A stretch of DNA of 64,000 nucleotides from Pseudomonas songnenensis. GTDB taxonomy: Bacteria > Pseudomonadota > Gammaproteobacteria > Pseudomonadales > Pseudomonadaceae. The notes beneath the pieces were generated by a model that did not search any database, had not been told where the DNA came from, and worked only from the letters and a program-made list of their open reading frames with translations. Location of the stretch: positions 248,001 to 312,000 of the forward strand of contig NZ_RFFN01000001.1 of NCBI RefSeq assembly GCF_003696315.1, in the 5' to 3' direction. Within the stretch, counting starts at the first letter, position 1; each line of letters opens with the position of its first letter. This document shows, piece by piece, positions 19,209 through 28,042 of this stretch. The translations under genes and the position numbers were made by a program.

Positions 19209-20243
19209 ATGGATATCACAGAACTGCTGGCCTTCAGTGCCAAGCAGGGTGCGTCGGATTTGCACCTTTCCGCCGGCCTGCCGCCGATGATTCGCGTCGA
19301 TGGCGACGTGCGGCGCATCAACCTGCCGGCCATGGACCACAAGCAGGTGCATGCGCTGATCTACGACATCATGAACGACAAGCAGCGCAAGGATTTCGAG
19401 GAATTCCTGGAAACCGACTTCTCGTTCGAAGTGCCGGGCGTGGCGCGTTTTCGCGTCAACGCGTTCAACCAGAATCGCGGTTCCGGCGCGGTGTTCCGGA
19501 CCATTCCCTCCAAGGTGCTGACCATGGAAGACCTGGGGATGGGCGAGGTGTTCCGCAAGATCACCGATGTGCCGCGCGGGCTGGTGCTGGTCACCGGACC
19601 GACCGGCTCGGGCAAGTCGACCACCCTGGCGGCGATGCTCGATTACCTGAACAACACCAAGTACCACCACATCCTTACCATCGAGGACCCCATCGAATTC
19701 GTTCACGAATCGAAGAAGTGCCTGGTCAACCAGCGCGAGGTCCATCGTGACACCCTGGGCTTCTCCGAGGCACTGCGTTCGGCACTGCGGGAAGACCCGG
19801 ACATCATCCTGGTGGGCGAGATGCGCGACCTGGAAACCATTCGCCTGGCGCTGACCGCTGCGGAAACCGGCCACCTGGTGTTCGGCACCCTGCACACCAC
19901 CTCCGCCGCCAAGACCATCGACCGCGTGGTCGACGTGTTCCCGGCCGAAGAAAAGTCCATGGTCCGTTCGATGCTCTCCGAATCGCTGCAGGCGGTAATC
20001 TCGCAGACCCTGCTGAAGAAGGTTGGCGGCGGCCGTGTGGCGGCCCACGAGATCATGATCGGCACGCCGGCGATCCGTAACCTGATCCGCGAGGACAAGG
20101 TGGCGCAGATGTATTCCTCGATCCAGACCGGTGGCTCGCTGGGCATGCAGACCCTCGACTCATGCCTCAAGGGGCTGCTCGCCAAAGGGCTGATCTCGCG
20201 AGACAGCGCCAAGGAAAAGGCCAAGCAGCCAGAGAACTTCTAA
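19209..20243 (+). CDS. pilT: Type IV pilus retraction ATPase PilT
   Basis: A 344-residue hexameric ATPase that depolymerises type IV pili and powers twitching motility, the same length as in P. aeruginosa. The Walker A motif GPTGSGKST has Lys136. The Walker B/Asp-box regions, His box and the C-terminal AIRNLIRE segment needed for retraction are intact. The start at 19209 is preceded by GGGGAG; an in-frame TTG four codons upstream is less likely. pilU follows after 60 bases. Confidence 0.97.
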   Translation: MDITELLAFSAKQGASDLHLSAGLPPMIRVDGDVRRINLPAMDHKQVHALIYDIMNDKQRKDFEEFLETDFSFEVPGVARFRVNAFNQNRGSGAVFRTIPSKVLTMEDLGMGEVFRKITDVPRGLVLVTGPTGSGKSTTLAAMLDYLNNTKYHHILTIEDPIEFVHESKKCLVNQREVHRDTLGFSEALRSALREDPDIILVGEMRDLETIRLALTAAETGHLVFGTLHTTSAAKTIDRVVDVFPAEEKSMVRSMLSESLQAVISQTLLKKVGGGRVAAHEIMIGTPAIRNLIREDKVAQMYSSIQTGGSLGMQTLDSCLKGLLAKGLISRDSAKEKAKQPENF

Positions 20244-20303
20244 ACGCCTGACAACCCAGGGGCGCCGCCCGATGCGGTGCTTGCCACGATTGCGAGTACA
20301 ACG

Positions 20304-21449
20304 ATGGAATTCGAGAAACTTCTGCGCCTGATGGTGGAAAAGGGCGGCTCCGATCTGTTCATCACGGCCGGCGTGCCGCCTTCGATGAAGGTCAACGGCA
20401 AGATCATGCCGGTCAGCAAGACCGCGATGTCCCCGGAGATGACCCGCGAGACCGTGCACGGCGTGATGAACGAGCAGCAGCGCCGCGAGTTCACCGAGAA
20501 CCACGAGTGCAACTTCGCCATCAGCGCCCGTGGTATTGGCCGTTTCCGCGTCAGCGCCTTCTACCAGCGCAACCTGGCCGGCATGGTGCTGCGGCGTATT
20601 GAAACCAACATTCCGACCATCGAAGAGCTGAAGCTGCCGGACGTCCTCAAGAAGCTGTCGATGACCAAACGCGGGCTGGTGCTGTTCGTCGGGGCCACCG
20701 GTACCGGCAAGTCGACCTCGCTGGCTTCGATGATCGGCTACCGCAACAAGAATTCCAGCGGGCACATCATCTCCATCGAAGACCCGATCGAATTCATCCA
20801 CCAGCATCAGAACTGCATCGTCACCCAGCGCGAAGTCGGTATCGATACCAGTTCGTTCGAAGTGGCCCTGAAGAACACCCTGCGCCAGGCGCCGGACGTG
20901 ATCCTCATCGGCGAGATCCGCACCCGTGAAACCATGGACTACGCCGTGGCCTTCGCCGAAACCGGTCACCTCTGTCTGGCGACCCTGCACGCCAACAACG
21001 CGAACCAGGCGCTGGACCGTATCATCAACTTCTTCCCGCCGGATCGTCACAACCAGGTGTGGATGGATCTGTCGCTCAATCTCAAGGCCATCGTCGCCCA
21101 GCAGCTGGTGCCGACGCCTGACGGCAAGGGGCGTCGTGCGGTGATCGAGGTGCTGATCAATACGCCGCTGGCGGCCGACCTGATCCGCAAGGGCGAGGTG
21201 CATGAGCTCAAGTCGCTGATGAAGCGCTCCACCGAGCTGGGCATGCAGACCTTCGACCAGGCGCTGTACAACCTCTATGTGCAGGGTGAAATCACCTACG
21301 AAGATGCGTTGCTGCACGCCGATTCGGCCAACGACCTGCGCCTGCTGATCAAGCTGGGATCGGAAACCGATGGCGAACATCTGACCAGCGTGTCGCAAGG
21401 CCTTAGCCTGGAGGTCAGTGACGAGGATCCGGGCCGCAGCTTCCGCTAG
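20304..21449 (+). CDS. pilU: Type IV pilus retraction accessory ATPase PilU
   Basis: A 381-residue PilT paralogue that assists PilT-dependent retraction under load. Walker A GATGTGKST has Lys136, and the ALATLHANNANQALDR segment is typical. Compared with PilT it carries a C-terminal extension of about 35 residues, as in other PilU proteins. The start at 20304 gives the family beginning MEFEKLLRLM. The stop TAG overlaps the stop of the convergent DUF4130 gene through CTAG. Confidence 0.96.
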   Translation: MEFEKLLRLMVEKGGSDLFITAGVPPSMKVNGKIMPVSKTAMSPEMTRETVHGVMNEQQRREFTENHECNFAISARGIGRFRVSAFYQRNLAGMVLRRIETNIPTIEELKLPDVLKKLSMTKRGLVLFVGATGTGKSTSLASMIGYRNKNSSGHIISIEDPIEFIHQHQNCIVTQREVGIDTSSFEVALKNTLRQAPDVILIGEIRTRETMDYAVAFAETGHLCLATLHANNANQALDRIINFFPPDRHNQVWMDLSLNLKAIVAQQLVPTPDGKGRRAVIEVLINTPLAADLIRKGEVHELKSLMKRSTELGMQTFDQALYNLYVQGEITYEDALLHADSANDLRLLIKLGSETDGEHLTSVSQGLSLEVSDEDPGRSFR

Positions 21450-22282
21450 TCGGCCGGTTTTGCCTCCCGGCCGATGCGCTTGCCGCTTCTGGCGGCGACG
21501 CGCTCGGCCTGGCCGTCACGCTGCGCACCGGCACGCGCGCGGCTCATCAACTGCGGGATCAGCATGCCTTCGGGCAGATTCTTCCAGAAACGCACAGGCA
21601 GGTTGCTTTCCAGTACGCCGCGGTTCAGCCGGGCCGGGTTGAACGTGCTTTCGTAATACGCCTTCCATAGCTCGCCGCCGGGGTCCGCTGCGTTCTGCGC
21701 CAGCTGCCGCCACGGTGGCGGGCAGGGGCGGGTGTAGTACATCTCCCGGCCATCCCAGCAAACTCCTTCTTGCGGCGTCGCGATCAGCCAGCTGTTGCCA
21801 CCCATCCGTTCGGCGAAGTGTCCCGCCGCCCAGGGCAGTACGTCGTGCGCAGGTTCGAACCAGGCGACGTGCTGCGGCCCATCACTGGTCTGCAGTGGGC
21901 TGAAGCGAAGAAAGGCATGCAGATGATGGGCCTCGCGACGGACTGCCTTGATACGCCCATGCAGCTCGCTGCCATCGATGTCGCCGACCATTCGCGCACT
22001 CGAGTCGCCCTGGTTGACTCGCCAGAGCACGCGGTACAGCAGGCCCCAGCGCTGCTCGGTGCGATAGCGTGCGGCCATTTCGAGTTCGTCCAGCAGTTGC
22101 CTCGGGATGCGAATGCGCGGTCCGTCTTCCGTTGAAGGTGCCGGCGAGGGATCGTCGAACAGCCCTGTCGATTCAGCGTCGCTGGCCCAGTTCACCTCAT
22201 GTGGCGCGACGCGGCGCTGCAGCAGCGCGCGAGCCTGAAGTCGCCACTCCTGGAAGCTTCCATCGAAACGCACCGTGAGCAT
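21446..22282 (-). CDS. DUF4130/TIGR03915-type probable DNA metabolism protein
   Basis: A 278-residue protein of the family that always accompanies a particular radical SAM protein (below). Conserved segments are WFEPAHDVLP at 141-150, FNPARLN at 214-220 and FWKNLPE at 232-238. In many genomes this protein is fused to a UdgX-type uracil-DNA-glycosylase-like domain. Here that extension is absent and the protein ends soon after the core, in a basic tail. Its start overlaps the stop of the upstream gene by one base (TAATG), so translation is coupled. The reaction is unknown; a DNA repair or modification role is inferred from the family association. Confidence 0.85.
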   Translation of the reverse strand: MLTVRFDGSFQEWRLQARALLQRRVAPHEVNWASDAESTGLFDDPSPAPSTEDGPRIRIPRQLLDELEMAARYRTEQRWGLLYRVLWRVNQGDSSARMVGDIDGSELHGRIKAVRREAHHLHAFLRFSPLQTSDGPQHVAWFEPAHDVLPWAAGHFAERMGGNSWLIATPQEGVCWDGREMYYTRPCPPPWRQLAQNAADPGGELWKAYYESTFNPARLNRGVLESNLPVRFWKNLPEGMLIPQLMSRARAGAQRDGQAERVAARSGKRIGREAKPAD

Positions 22283-23493
22283 TACCAGAGCGCCAGTTGT
22301 GCGGGCGTGTCGCGCAGATGCTGGCGCAGCATGGCCGACTCGTGTCCTGCCAGGCTTGGCCGGTAATCCTGAGTGATGACGAAGGGTTTGGCTTTCTCGA
22401 GCGAGCAGCGCAGACGGGTCAGATCCTCGAAGCGGATGCGCTTCTGCCGGCGCAGATCCACCAGGCGTTTCGCGCTGAGCATGCCGATTCCGGGAATGCG
22501 GGCGATCATCGTCGGTTCGGCGCGGTTGAGGTCCACCGGAAACTGGTCGCGGTGCGCCAGCGCCCATGCCAGCTTGGGATCGATATCCAGCGCAAGGTTG
22601 CCTGGCCCGCTGAGCAGCTCCCCGGCCTTGAAGCCGTAGCCTCGCATGAGGAAGTCGGCCTGATACAGGCGATGCTCGCGCATCAGCGGTGGTGCCGCGA
22701 AAGGCACGGTATTGGGGCTGTGCGGAATCGGGCTGAAGGCCGAATAGTAGACCCGGCGCAGTCGATAGCTGCCGTACAGCGACTGCGCGGTATGCAGGAT
22801 GGTGCTGTCGTCGGTGTTGTCGGCGCCAACGATCATCTGCGTGCTCTGCCCGGCAGGCGCGAAGCGCGGTGCCCGCCGCTCCGCGCTGGCCTCGGTTTCG
22901 CCCTGGTGAATGGTGTGCATGGCCTGCTTGATGGTCACCACCTGCTTTTCCGGCGCCAGGCGGATCAGGCTGGTTTCGGTCGGCAGTTCGATGTTCACGC
23001 TGAGCCGGTCGGCGTAGCGGCCGGCTTCGGCGATCAGCAGTGGGTCGGCGTCGGGAATGGTCTTGAGGTGGATGTAGCCGCGAAACTCGTGCTCCTCACG
23101 CAGCAGCCTGGCGACCCGCACCAGCTGTTCCATGGTGTAGTCCGCCGAGCGGATGATGCCGGAGCTGAGAAACAGGCCGCTGATGCAGTTGCGCCGGTAG
23201 AAGTCGAGCGTCAGGCTGACCACTTCTTCCGGCGTGAAGCGCGCCCGCGGCACATCGCTGGAGCGGCGATTGACGCAGTACTGGCAGTCGTACAGGCAGA
23301 AGTTGGTCAGCAGGATCTTCAGCAGCGCGACACAGCGCCCATCCGGCGTGAAACTGTGGCAGATGCCCATGCCACTGGTCGCGCCGAGTCCGCTCTTGCC
23401 CTTCGAGCTGCGCTTCGGCGCGCCGCTGCTGGCGCAGGAAACGTCGTACTTGGCCGCGTCGGCGAGCACGCTGAGTTTGTCGATCAATTGCAT
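22282..23493 (-). CDS. Putative DNA modification/repair radical SAM protein (TIGR03916 type)
   Basis: A 403-residue radical SAM protein. The N-terminal part has DAAKYDVSCASSG at about 12-24, then the cluster motif Cys66-x3-Cys70-x2-Cys73. Near the C-terminus a helix-hairpin-helix segment, IARIPGIGMLSAKRLVDLRR at 331-350, is the kind used to bind DNA. Family knowledge pairs it with the DUF4130 protein downstream. The start at 23493 fits the family N-terminus, although no strong Shine-Dalgarno is visible. The codons further upstream lie inside a LexA-type palindrome that covers the likely promoter. The substrate is unknown. Confidence 0.87.
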   Translation of the reverse strand: MQLIDKLSVLADAAKYDVSCASSGAPKRSSKGKSGLGATSGMGICHSFTPDGRCVALLKILLTNFCLYDCQYCVNRRSSDVPRARFTPEEVVSLTLDFYRRNCISGLFLSSGIIRSADYTMEQLVRVARLLREEHEFRGYIHLKTIPDADPLLIAEAGRYADRLSVNIELPTETSLIRLAPEKQVVTIKQAMHTIHQGETEASAERRAPRFAPAGQSTQMIVGADNTDDSTILHTAQSLYGSYRLRRVYYSAFSPIPHSPNTVPFAAPPLMREHRLYQADFLMRGYGFKAGELLSGPGNLALDIDPKLAWALAHRDQFPVDLNRAEPTMIARIPGIGMLSAKRLVDLRRQKRIRFEDLTRLRCSLEKAKPFVITQDYRPSLAGHESAMLRQHLRDTPAQLALW

Positions 23494-23501
23494 GATGATG
23501 A

Positions 23502-23533
23502 CCGTGATACTGTTTGCATATACAGTATCACGG
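23502..23533 (-). promoter_or_regulatory. LexA (SOS) box within an 11-bp-arm palindrome
   Basis: CCGTGATACTG (23502-23512) and CAGTATCACGG (23523-23533) are exact reverse complements with a 10-base A/T-rich spacer. The core TACTG-N10-CAGTA (23508-23527) has the geometry and ends of the enterobacterial/pseudomonad LexA site CTG-N10-CAG. It lies 15 bases upstream of the radical SAM start codon, and about 100 bases upstream of the divergent TM2 gene. Confidence 0.82.
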
Positions 23534-23626
23534 TTGCGCATAGCGGCAAGGCCCGTCTGGCGGGGCGGTTCAGGCGCATTATCGGATAAGCTGAACGTCA
23601 CTCTTCAATTGCACGTCGAGGTTCGG

Positions 23627-24022
23627 ATGCAGCAGAACACCCATAGCACGCTGATCGGCTATCTCCTGTGGATATTCGGTTTTCTCGGCTCCCATCGCTT
23701 CTACTACGGCAAACCCATCACCGGCACCATCTGGTTCTTCACCCTCGGCCTGTTCTTCGTCGGCTGGATCATCGACCTGTTTCTGATTCCATCGATGGAT
23801 CGTGAAGCGGACATGCGCTTCCAGCCGGGGCCCATCGACTACACGGTCGGCTGGATACTGCTGACCTTCCTCGGTGTGTTCGGCGTGCATCGCATGTACC
23901 AGGGCAAGTGGATCACCGGGATCCTCTACCTGTTTACCGGCGGCTTGTTCTTCATCGGTGTGCTCTACGACTTCTGGACGCTGAACTCGCAGATATCCGA
24001 GCGCAATCTGGCGCGGAGCTGA
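23627..24022 (+). CDS. TM2 domain-containing membrane protein
   Basis: A 131-residue protein with two copies of the TM2 signature (GFLGSHRFYYGK...GWIIDLFLIP and GVFGVHRMYQGK...GVLYDFWTLN), giving four membrane segments. The TM2 domain has no established function. The start at 23627 has GAGG six bases upstream. It is divergent from the radical SAM gene, so the LexA palindrome lies in its upstream region too. A terminator-like hairpin follows. Confidence 0.85.
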   Translation: MQQNTHSTLIGYLLWIFGFLGSHRFYYGKPITGTIWFFTLGLFFVGWIIDLFLIPSMDREADMRFQPGPIDYTVGWILLTFLGVFGVHRMYQGKWITGILYLFTGGLFFIGVLYDFWTLNSQISERNLARS

Positions 24023-24048
24023 AGGAGTAGGGCAGGTAAGTACGCTGG

Positions 24049-24094
24049 AGATCTCGCAGGCATGGACGGGTTGATGTCCAGCCTGCGCAGATCT
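24049..24094. terminator. Long hairpin between TM2 gene and pyrC'
   Basis: AGATCT (24049-24054), GCAGGC (24056-24061) and TGGAC (24063-24067) pair with GTCCA (24076-24080), GCCTGC (24081-24086) and AGATCT (24089-24094), with small bulges. It sits between two convergent genes and probably ends both transcripts, though T runs are short. Confidence 0.55.
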
Positions 24095-24100
24095 TTCGCA

Positions 24101-25375
24101 TCAGCCTTCGAAGCTGATGTGGCCGTCGACGATGGTGTAGCGCACCGCGCCCGGCAGGCAGTGGCCCATGAACGGGCAATTGCGGCCTTTGGAATACCAG
24201 CGCTCGCCGACCCGGGTCGAACTGTGTCGATCGAACAGTACCAGGTCCGCAGGTTGGCCAGCTTGCAGGGTGCTGGCCGGCAGGCGTAGCGCTGCAGCGG
24301 GCCCGCTGGTCAACCGCGCCAGCATTGTCGGCAGATCGAGCAAGCCGTCGTCCACCAATGTCAGCGCCAGGGGCAGCAGGATTTCGGCACTGCTGATACC
24401 CGGTTCGGTTTCGCCGAACGGGGCCAGTTTGGCGTCGGCCTCGTGTGGCTGGTGATGGCTGGAAATCGCCGAGATCACACCGGCCTTCACTGCCTCGCGC
24501 AGGCCATCGCGATCCGCTGCGCTGCGCAGTGGCGGCTGCACGTGATACAGGCTGGAGAACCCATGCAGCGCTTCGTCGGTGAGGATCAGCTGATACATCG
24601 CCACGTCGGCCGTCACCGGCAGGCCGCGAGCCTGTGCCTGGGCGATCATCTCCGCGCCCCGGGCGCTGGTCAGCTGGGCGAAATGCGCGCGAACACCGGA
24701 GCGCTCCACCAGCAGCAGATTGCGCGCCAGTGCCACGGTTTCCGCGGTCTCCGGAATCCCCGACAGGCCGAGGAAGCTGGCGGCGGCACCTTCGTGAGCA
24801 AGCCCGCCTTCAGCCAGATCGTGATCCTGGGAGTGGAAGATCACCGTCAGATCGAAGGTGGCGGCGTATTCCAGGGCACGGCGCAGGTTGCGGTTGCTGG
24901 CAAATTCGGTAAGGCCATTGCCGAAGGCGACGCAGCCGGCTTCACGCAATGCGACCAGCTCGGACAGCTGCTCGCCGGCCAGATTGCGCGTCAGCGCGCC
25001 GATGGGAAAGACCTTGGCATGGCCTGATTCGCGGGCACGATCGAGGATCAGCTCGGTGACTGCCGCAGTGTCCAGGACCGGGCGCGTCTGCGGCGGGCAG
25101 CACAGGCTGGTGATGCCGCCGGCTGCGGCCGCCAGGGTTTCGCTGGCAATGCTGCCTTTGCGACTGTAGCCAGGCTCGCGCAGGGCTACCGCGAGATCGA
25201 CCAGGCCGGGTGCGGCGGTCAGCCCTTGAGCATCGATGGTCCGTTGTGTTTCGAAGCCGGCTGGCGCCTCGCCGATCGCGGCGATCTTGCTGTGCTGCAG
25301 GTAGATATCGGCGATTTCGTTGCGCCCGCTGACGGGGTCGATCACGTGTGCGCCGAGGATTCGGGTTGCCACCAT
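24101..25375 (-). CDS. pyrC': Dihydroorotase-like inactive subunit PyrC'
   Basis: A 424-residue amidohydrolase-fold protein. The metal-binding His-x-His of active dihydroorotases is replaced: the motif reads VDLAVALREPG, with Ala62 and Ala64. This is the known non-catalytic PyrC' (PyrX), which in Pseudomonas assembles with PyrB into the dodecameric aspartate transcarbamoylase and is needed for its activity. The ATG at 25375 overlaps the pyrB stop (TGATG) with GAGGAG upstream; a GTG one codon earlier is also possible. A true catalytic pyrC must lie elsewhere. Confidence 0.93.
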   Translation of the reverse strand: MVATRILGAHVIDPVSGRNEIADIYLQHSKIAAIGEAPAGFETQRTIDAQGLTAAPGLVDLAVALREPGYSRKGSIASETLAAAAGGITSLCCPPQTRPVLDTAAVTELILDRARESGHAKVFPIGALTRNLAGEQLSELVALREAGCVAFGNGLTEFASNRNLRRALEYAATFDLTVIFHSQDHDLAEGGLAHEGAAASFLGLSGIPETAETVALARNLLLVERSGVRAHFAQLTSARGAEMIAQAQARGLPVTADVAMYQLILTDEALHGFSSLYHVQPPLRSAADRDGLREAVKAGVISAISSHHQPHEADAKLAPFGETEPGISSAEILLPLALTLVDDGLLDLPTMLARLTSGPAAALRLPASTLQAGQPADLVLFDRHSSTRVGERWYSKGRNCPFMGHCLPGAVRYTIVDGHISFEG

Positions 25376-26391
25376 CACTGCTGCTCCTCGGATACGGATT
25401 CAGAATCGATCTGGCGCTGCGCAGTCTGGCCGCTCATCGCCATGGACAGCACGGCCATGCGAATGGCGATGCCATAGGTGACCTGATTGAGGATCACCGA
25501 TTGCGGGCCGTCAGCCACCGCCGACTCGATCTCTACGCCGCGGTTGATCGGGCCCGGGTGCATGACGATGGCGTCGGGCTTGGCCAGTGCCAGGCGCTGG
25601 GTGTTCAGGCCGTAGAGCTTGTAGAACTCCCCTTCGCTGGGCAGCAGGCCGCCCTGCATGCGCTCGCGCTGCAGGCGCAGCATGATCACCACATCGACGT
25701 CACGCAGGCCTTCGTTCATGTCGGTGAACACGCGCACGCCGTACTGCTCGATGCCTTCGGGAAGCAGGGTCTTCGGTGCGATGACGCGGATATCCGGGCA
25801 GCCAAGCGTCTTCAGCGCCAGCATGTTCGAGCGCGCTACCCGCGAATGCAGGATGTCACCGACGATCGCGACCGAGAGATTTTCGAAGCTGCCCTTGTGC
25901 CGGCGAATGGTGAGCATGTCGAGCATGCCCTGCGTCGGGTGCGCATGGCGCCCGTCGCCGCCGTTGATCACCGCGACCTGGGGGCTGACATGCTCGGCGA
26001 TGAAGTGCGCGGCACCGGAGTCGGCATGGCGTACCACGAACATGTCCGCCGCCATGGCTTCCAGGTTGCGCAGCGTGTCGGTCAGGGTTTCGCCCTTGCT
26101 GGTGGAGGAGGTCGACACGTTCAACGTGATCACGTCTGCCGACAACCGCTGGGCCGCCAGTTCGAAGGTCGTGCGGGTGCGTGTGGAGTTCTCGAAGAAC
26201 ACGTTGCAGACCGTCTTGCCGCGTAACAGCGGGACCTTCTTCACGGCCCGGGCGCCGACTTCGAGGAAAGAGTCAGCGGTGTCGAGGATCTCCGTGAGCA
26301 ACTCGCGGGGTAGGCCGTCGAGTGAGAGGAAGTGGCGCAGCTGGCCTTGGTCGTTCAGCTGTAGCGGGCGCTTGGCGTCGGTGGGCGTCAT
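25375..26391 (-). CDS. pyrB: Aspartate carbamoyltransferase catalytic subunit PyrB
   Basis: A 338-residue enzyme catalysing the first committed step of pyrimidine synthesis. The carbamoyl-phosphate motif [11 protein letters not shown] lies at about 66-76. HPTQGMLD and MHPGPINRG are also present. An N-terminal extension of about ten residues and a C-terminal SEEQQ tail resemble other Pseudomonas PyrB proteins, whose N-terminal extension carries the nucleotide effector site. It is translationally coupled to pyrC' downstream and follows pyrR. Confidence 0.96.
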   Translation of the reverse strand: MTPTDAKRPLQLNDQGQLRHFLSLDGLPRELLTEILDTADSFLEVGARAVKKVPLLRGKTVCNVFFENSTRTRTTFELAAQRLSADVITLNVSTSSTSKGETLTDTLRNLEAMAADMFVVRHADSGAAHFIAEHVSPQVAVINGGDGRHAHPTQGMLDMLTIRRHKGSFENLSVAIVGDILHSRVARSNMLALKTLGCPDIRVIAPKTLLPEGIEQYGVRVFTDMNEGLRDVDVVIMLRLQRERMQGGLLPSEGEFYKLYGLNTQRLALAKPDAIVMHPGPINRGVEIESAVADGPQSVILNQVTYGIAIRMAVLSMAMSGQTAQRQIDSESVSEEQQ

Positions 26392-26448
26392 CGCAGAATC
26401 TCGGTGGGCGGCTGGAGATGGACTGTAGTGCGGAAGCTACCGACTCGC

Positions 26449-26961
26449 TCAGGAGGGGCTGGTTTCCGTCTGTTGCTCGAGGGCCAGGGGGGTCGGCCCG
26501 ATCAGCTTGATGCGCTGCTCTGGCGCCAACGACAGAGTGGCGCCGACTACGTCGGGGCGAATCGGCAGTTCGCGGGCGTTCAGGTCGAGCAGGCAGACCA
26601 GCGTCACGCTGGCGGGGCGTCCGTAATCGAACAGCTCGTTGAGCGCGGCGCGGATGGTGCGGCCGGTCATCAGTACATCGTCGATCAGTACCAGGTGCTG
26701 CCCTTCGATCTCAAATGGCAGTTCCGATGGCTGCACCTGGGGATGCAAACCCTTCTGGGTGAAGTCATCGCGATAGAAGGAGACGTCGAGGATGCCGAGC
26801 GGTTCGTTCTGCCCCCGTGCTGCGAGCATCGCCTGGGCGATCCATACGCCGCCGGTGCGGATGCCGATGAAGCGTGGCTCCTGGATGTCACGGTCGCTCA
26901 GGTACTGCTTCAGTGCGGCGACCATCTCGGGCAGCAGCTGTTCGGGGTTGGGCAGGATCAT
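26449..26961 (-). CDS. pyrR: Pyrimidine regulatory protein / uracil phosphoribosyltransferase PyrR
   Basis: A 170-residue phosphoribosyltransferase-fold protein with the PRPP-binding loop [17 protein letters not shown] at about 90-106. In Gram-positive bacteria PyrR controls attenuation. In Pseudomonas its regulatory action is thought to be different, and I see no pyr attenuator hairpins in the 57-base gap before pyrB. It lies between ruvX and pyrB on the same strand, 22 bases after ruvX. Confidence 0.93.
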   Translation of the reverse strand: MILPNPEQLLPEMVAALKQYLSDRDIQEPRFIGIRTGGVWIAQAMLAARGQNEPLGILDVSFYRDDFTQKGLHPQVQPSELPFEIEGQHLVLIDDVLMTGRTIRAALNELFDYGRPASVTLVCLLDLNARELPIRPDVVGATLSLAPEQRIKLIGPTPLALEQQTETSPS

Positions 26962-26983
26962 GGGGTCTCCTTACGGGTCCGGA

Positions 26984-27412
26984 TCAGGCGGCAGGGTGAT
27001 CGCTCAGCCAGCCTTCCAGTAATAGGGCTGCGGCCAGGGCATCCACGGGGCGGTCGCGGTAGCCGCCATGCTGGCCCTGGCGTAGACGCTCGCCTTTGGC
27101 TTCGAACGTGGTCAGGCGCTCGTCGTGGGTGTGAACCGGCAGGTTGAAGCGGCCATGGAGTCGGCGCGCAAATTTTTCGGCCCGGGCGCTCATGTCGCTT
27201 GGCGTGCCATCCATATTCAGGGGCAGGCCGACGACCAGCGCATCGGGCTGCCATTCACGCATAAGCGCCTCGATCTGCTGCCAGTCCGGCGTTCCGTTCT
27301 GCGCCTTGAGCACGCAGAGCTCGCGCGCCTGCCCGGTGATCATCTGGCCGACGGCAACGCCAATCTGTTTGGTGCCGTAATCGAAGCCAAGCAGCAGACG
27401 AGGCGTGCTCAT
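26984..27412 (-). CDS. ruvX: Holliday junction resolvase-like RuvX (YqgF)
   Basis: A 142-residue RNase-H-fold protein. The first acidic active-site residue is Asp11 in LGFDYGTKQIGVAVG. The VVGLPLNMDGT and DERLTTFEA segments complete the site. The family is essential in several bacteria and takes part in 16S rRNA 5'-end maturation, and a Holliday-junction role has been proposed. The start at 27412 overlaps the yqgE stop as ATGA. Confidence 0.93.
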   Translation of the reverse strand: MSTPRLLLGFDYGTKQIGVAVGQMITGQARELCVLKAQNGTPDWQQIEALMREWQPDALVVGLPLNMDGTPSDMSARAEKFARRLHGRFNLPVHTHDERLTTFEAKGERLRQGQHGGYRDRPVDALAAALLLEGWLSDHPAA

Positions 27413-27978
27413 GCGTGGCCGACCTGAGTGCTGAGCAGGCGCAGGTCGACTCCCAGCGATGCGGCGGCTGCGTTCAGGCGCTGGTCGTAGGGCAGATCGA
27501 AGAGGATTTCCGTGCTCGCCGGGCAACTGAGCCAGGCGTTGTCAGCCAGCTCGGCCTCCAGCTGTCCTGCTTCCCAGCCAGCGTAGCCCAGAGCGATGAA
27601 ATGCCGGGCGGGGCCTTGGCCGTCGGCGATGGCGAACAGCACATCCTGCGATGTGGACATGCCGAGCGGGCCGAGCGACAGCGTGGCCTGAAATTGCTGA
27701 TCGGCAGAATGCAGGACGAAGCCGCGATCTGTCTGCACCGGTCCGCCGGAGAAGATCGGCAGGCTCTGGCACAGTGATGGAATCGGTTCGTCCGGGCGCA
27801 GCTGTTCCAGCACATCGGCCAGACTCAGTCCGTTCGGTCGATTGATGATCAGGCCCATGGCGCCCTCGGCGCCGTGCTCGATGAGGTAGATCAGCGTCTG
27901 GGCAAAGTTCGGATCGGCCATCTGGGGCATGGCGATCAGAAAGTGATGCTTGAGGTAACTGGGCGCGGTGCTTTTCAT
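27409..27978 (-). CDS. yqgE: YqgE/AlgH family protein
   Basis: A 189-residue member of the UPF0301 family, with the LKHHFLIAMPQM opening, GLIINRP and the ALGYAGWEAGQLE segment. In P. aeruginosa the protein was named AlgH from an effect on alginate genes, but its molecular function is not known. It is immediately upstream of ruvX with an ATGA overlap, a pairing kept in most gammaproteobacteria. Confidence 0.93.
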   Translation of the reverse strand: MKSTAPSYLKHHFLIAMPQMADPNFAQTLIYLIEHGAEGAMGLIINRPNGLSLADVLEQLRPDEPIPSLCQSLPIFSGGPVQTDRGFVLHSADQQFQATLSLGPLGMSTSQDVLFAIADGQGPARHFIALGYAGWEAGQLEAELADNAWLSCPASTEILFDLPYDQRLNAAAASLGVDLRLLSTQVGHA

Positions 27979-28042
27979 GCGCGCTAGCTTAAGCGTTGCT
28001 CTGCTTCCAGGCTACAGGTGCGACGGTTGGTCCTGTGATGGG

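Noticed and set aside
21446..24022. Recently transferred island for the radical-SAM/TM2 genes
   Set aside because: No integrase, transposase, direct repeats, tRNA or base-composition change is visible at the edges, and the pilU and DUF4130 stops are tightly fitted.
26392..26448. PyrR-dependent attenuator before pyrB
   Set aside because: The 57-base gap has no anti-terminator/terminator pair or PyrR-binding hairpin.
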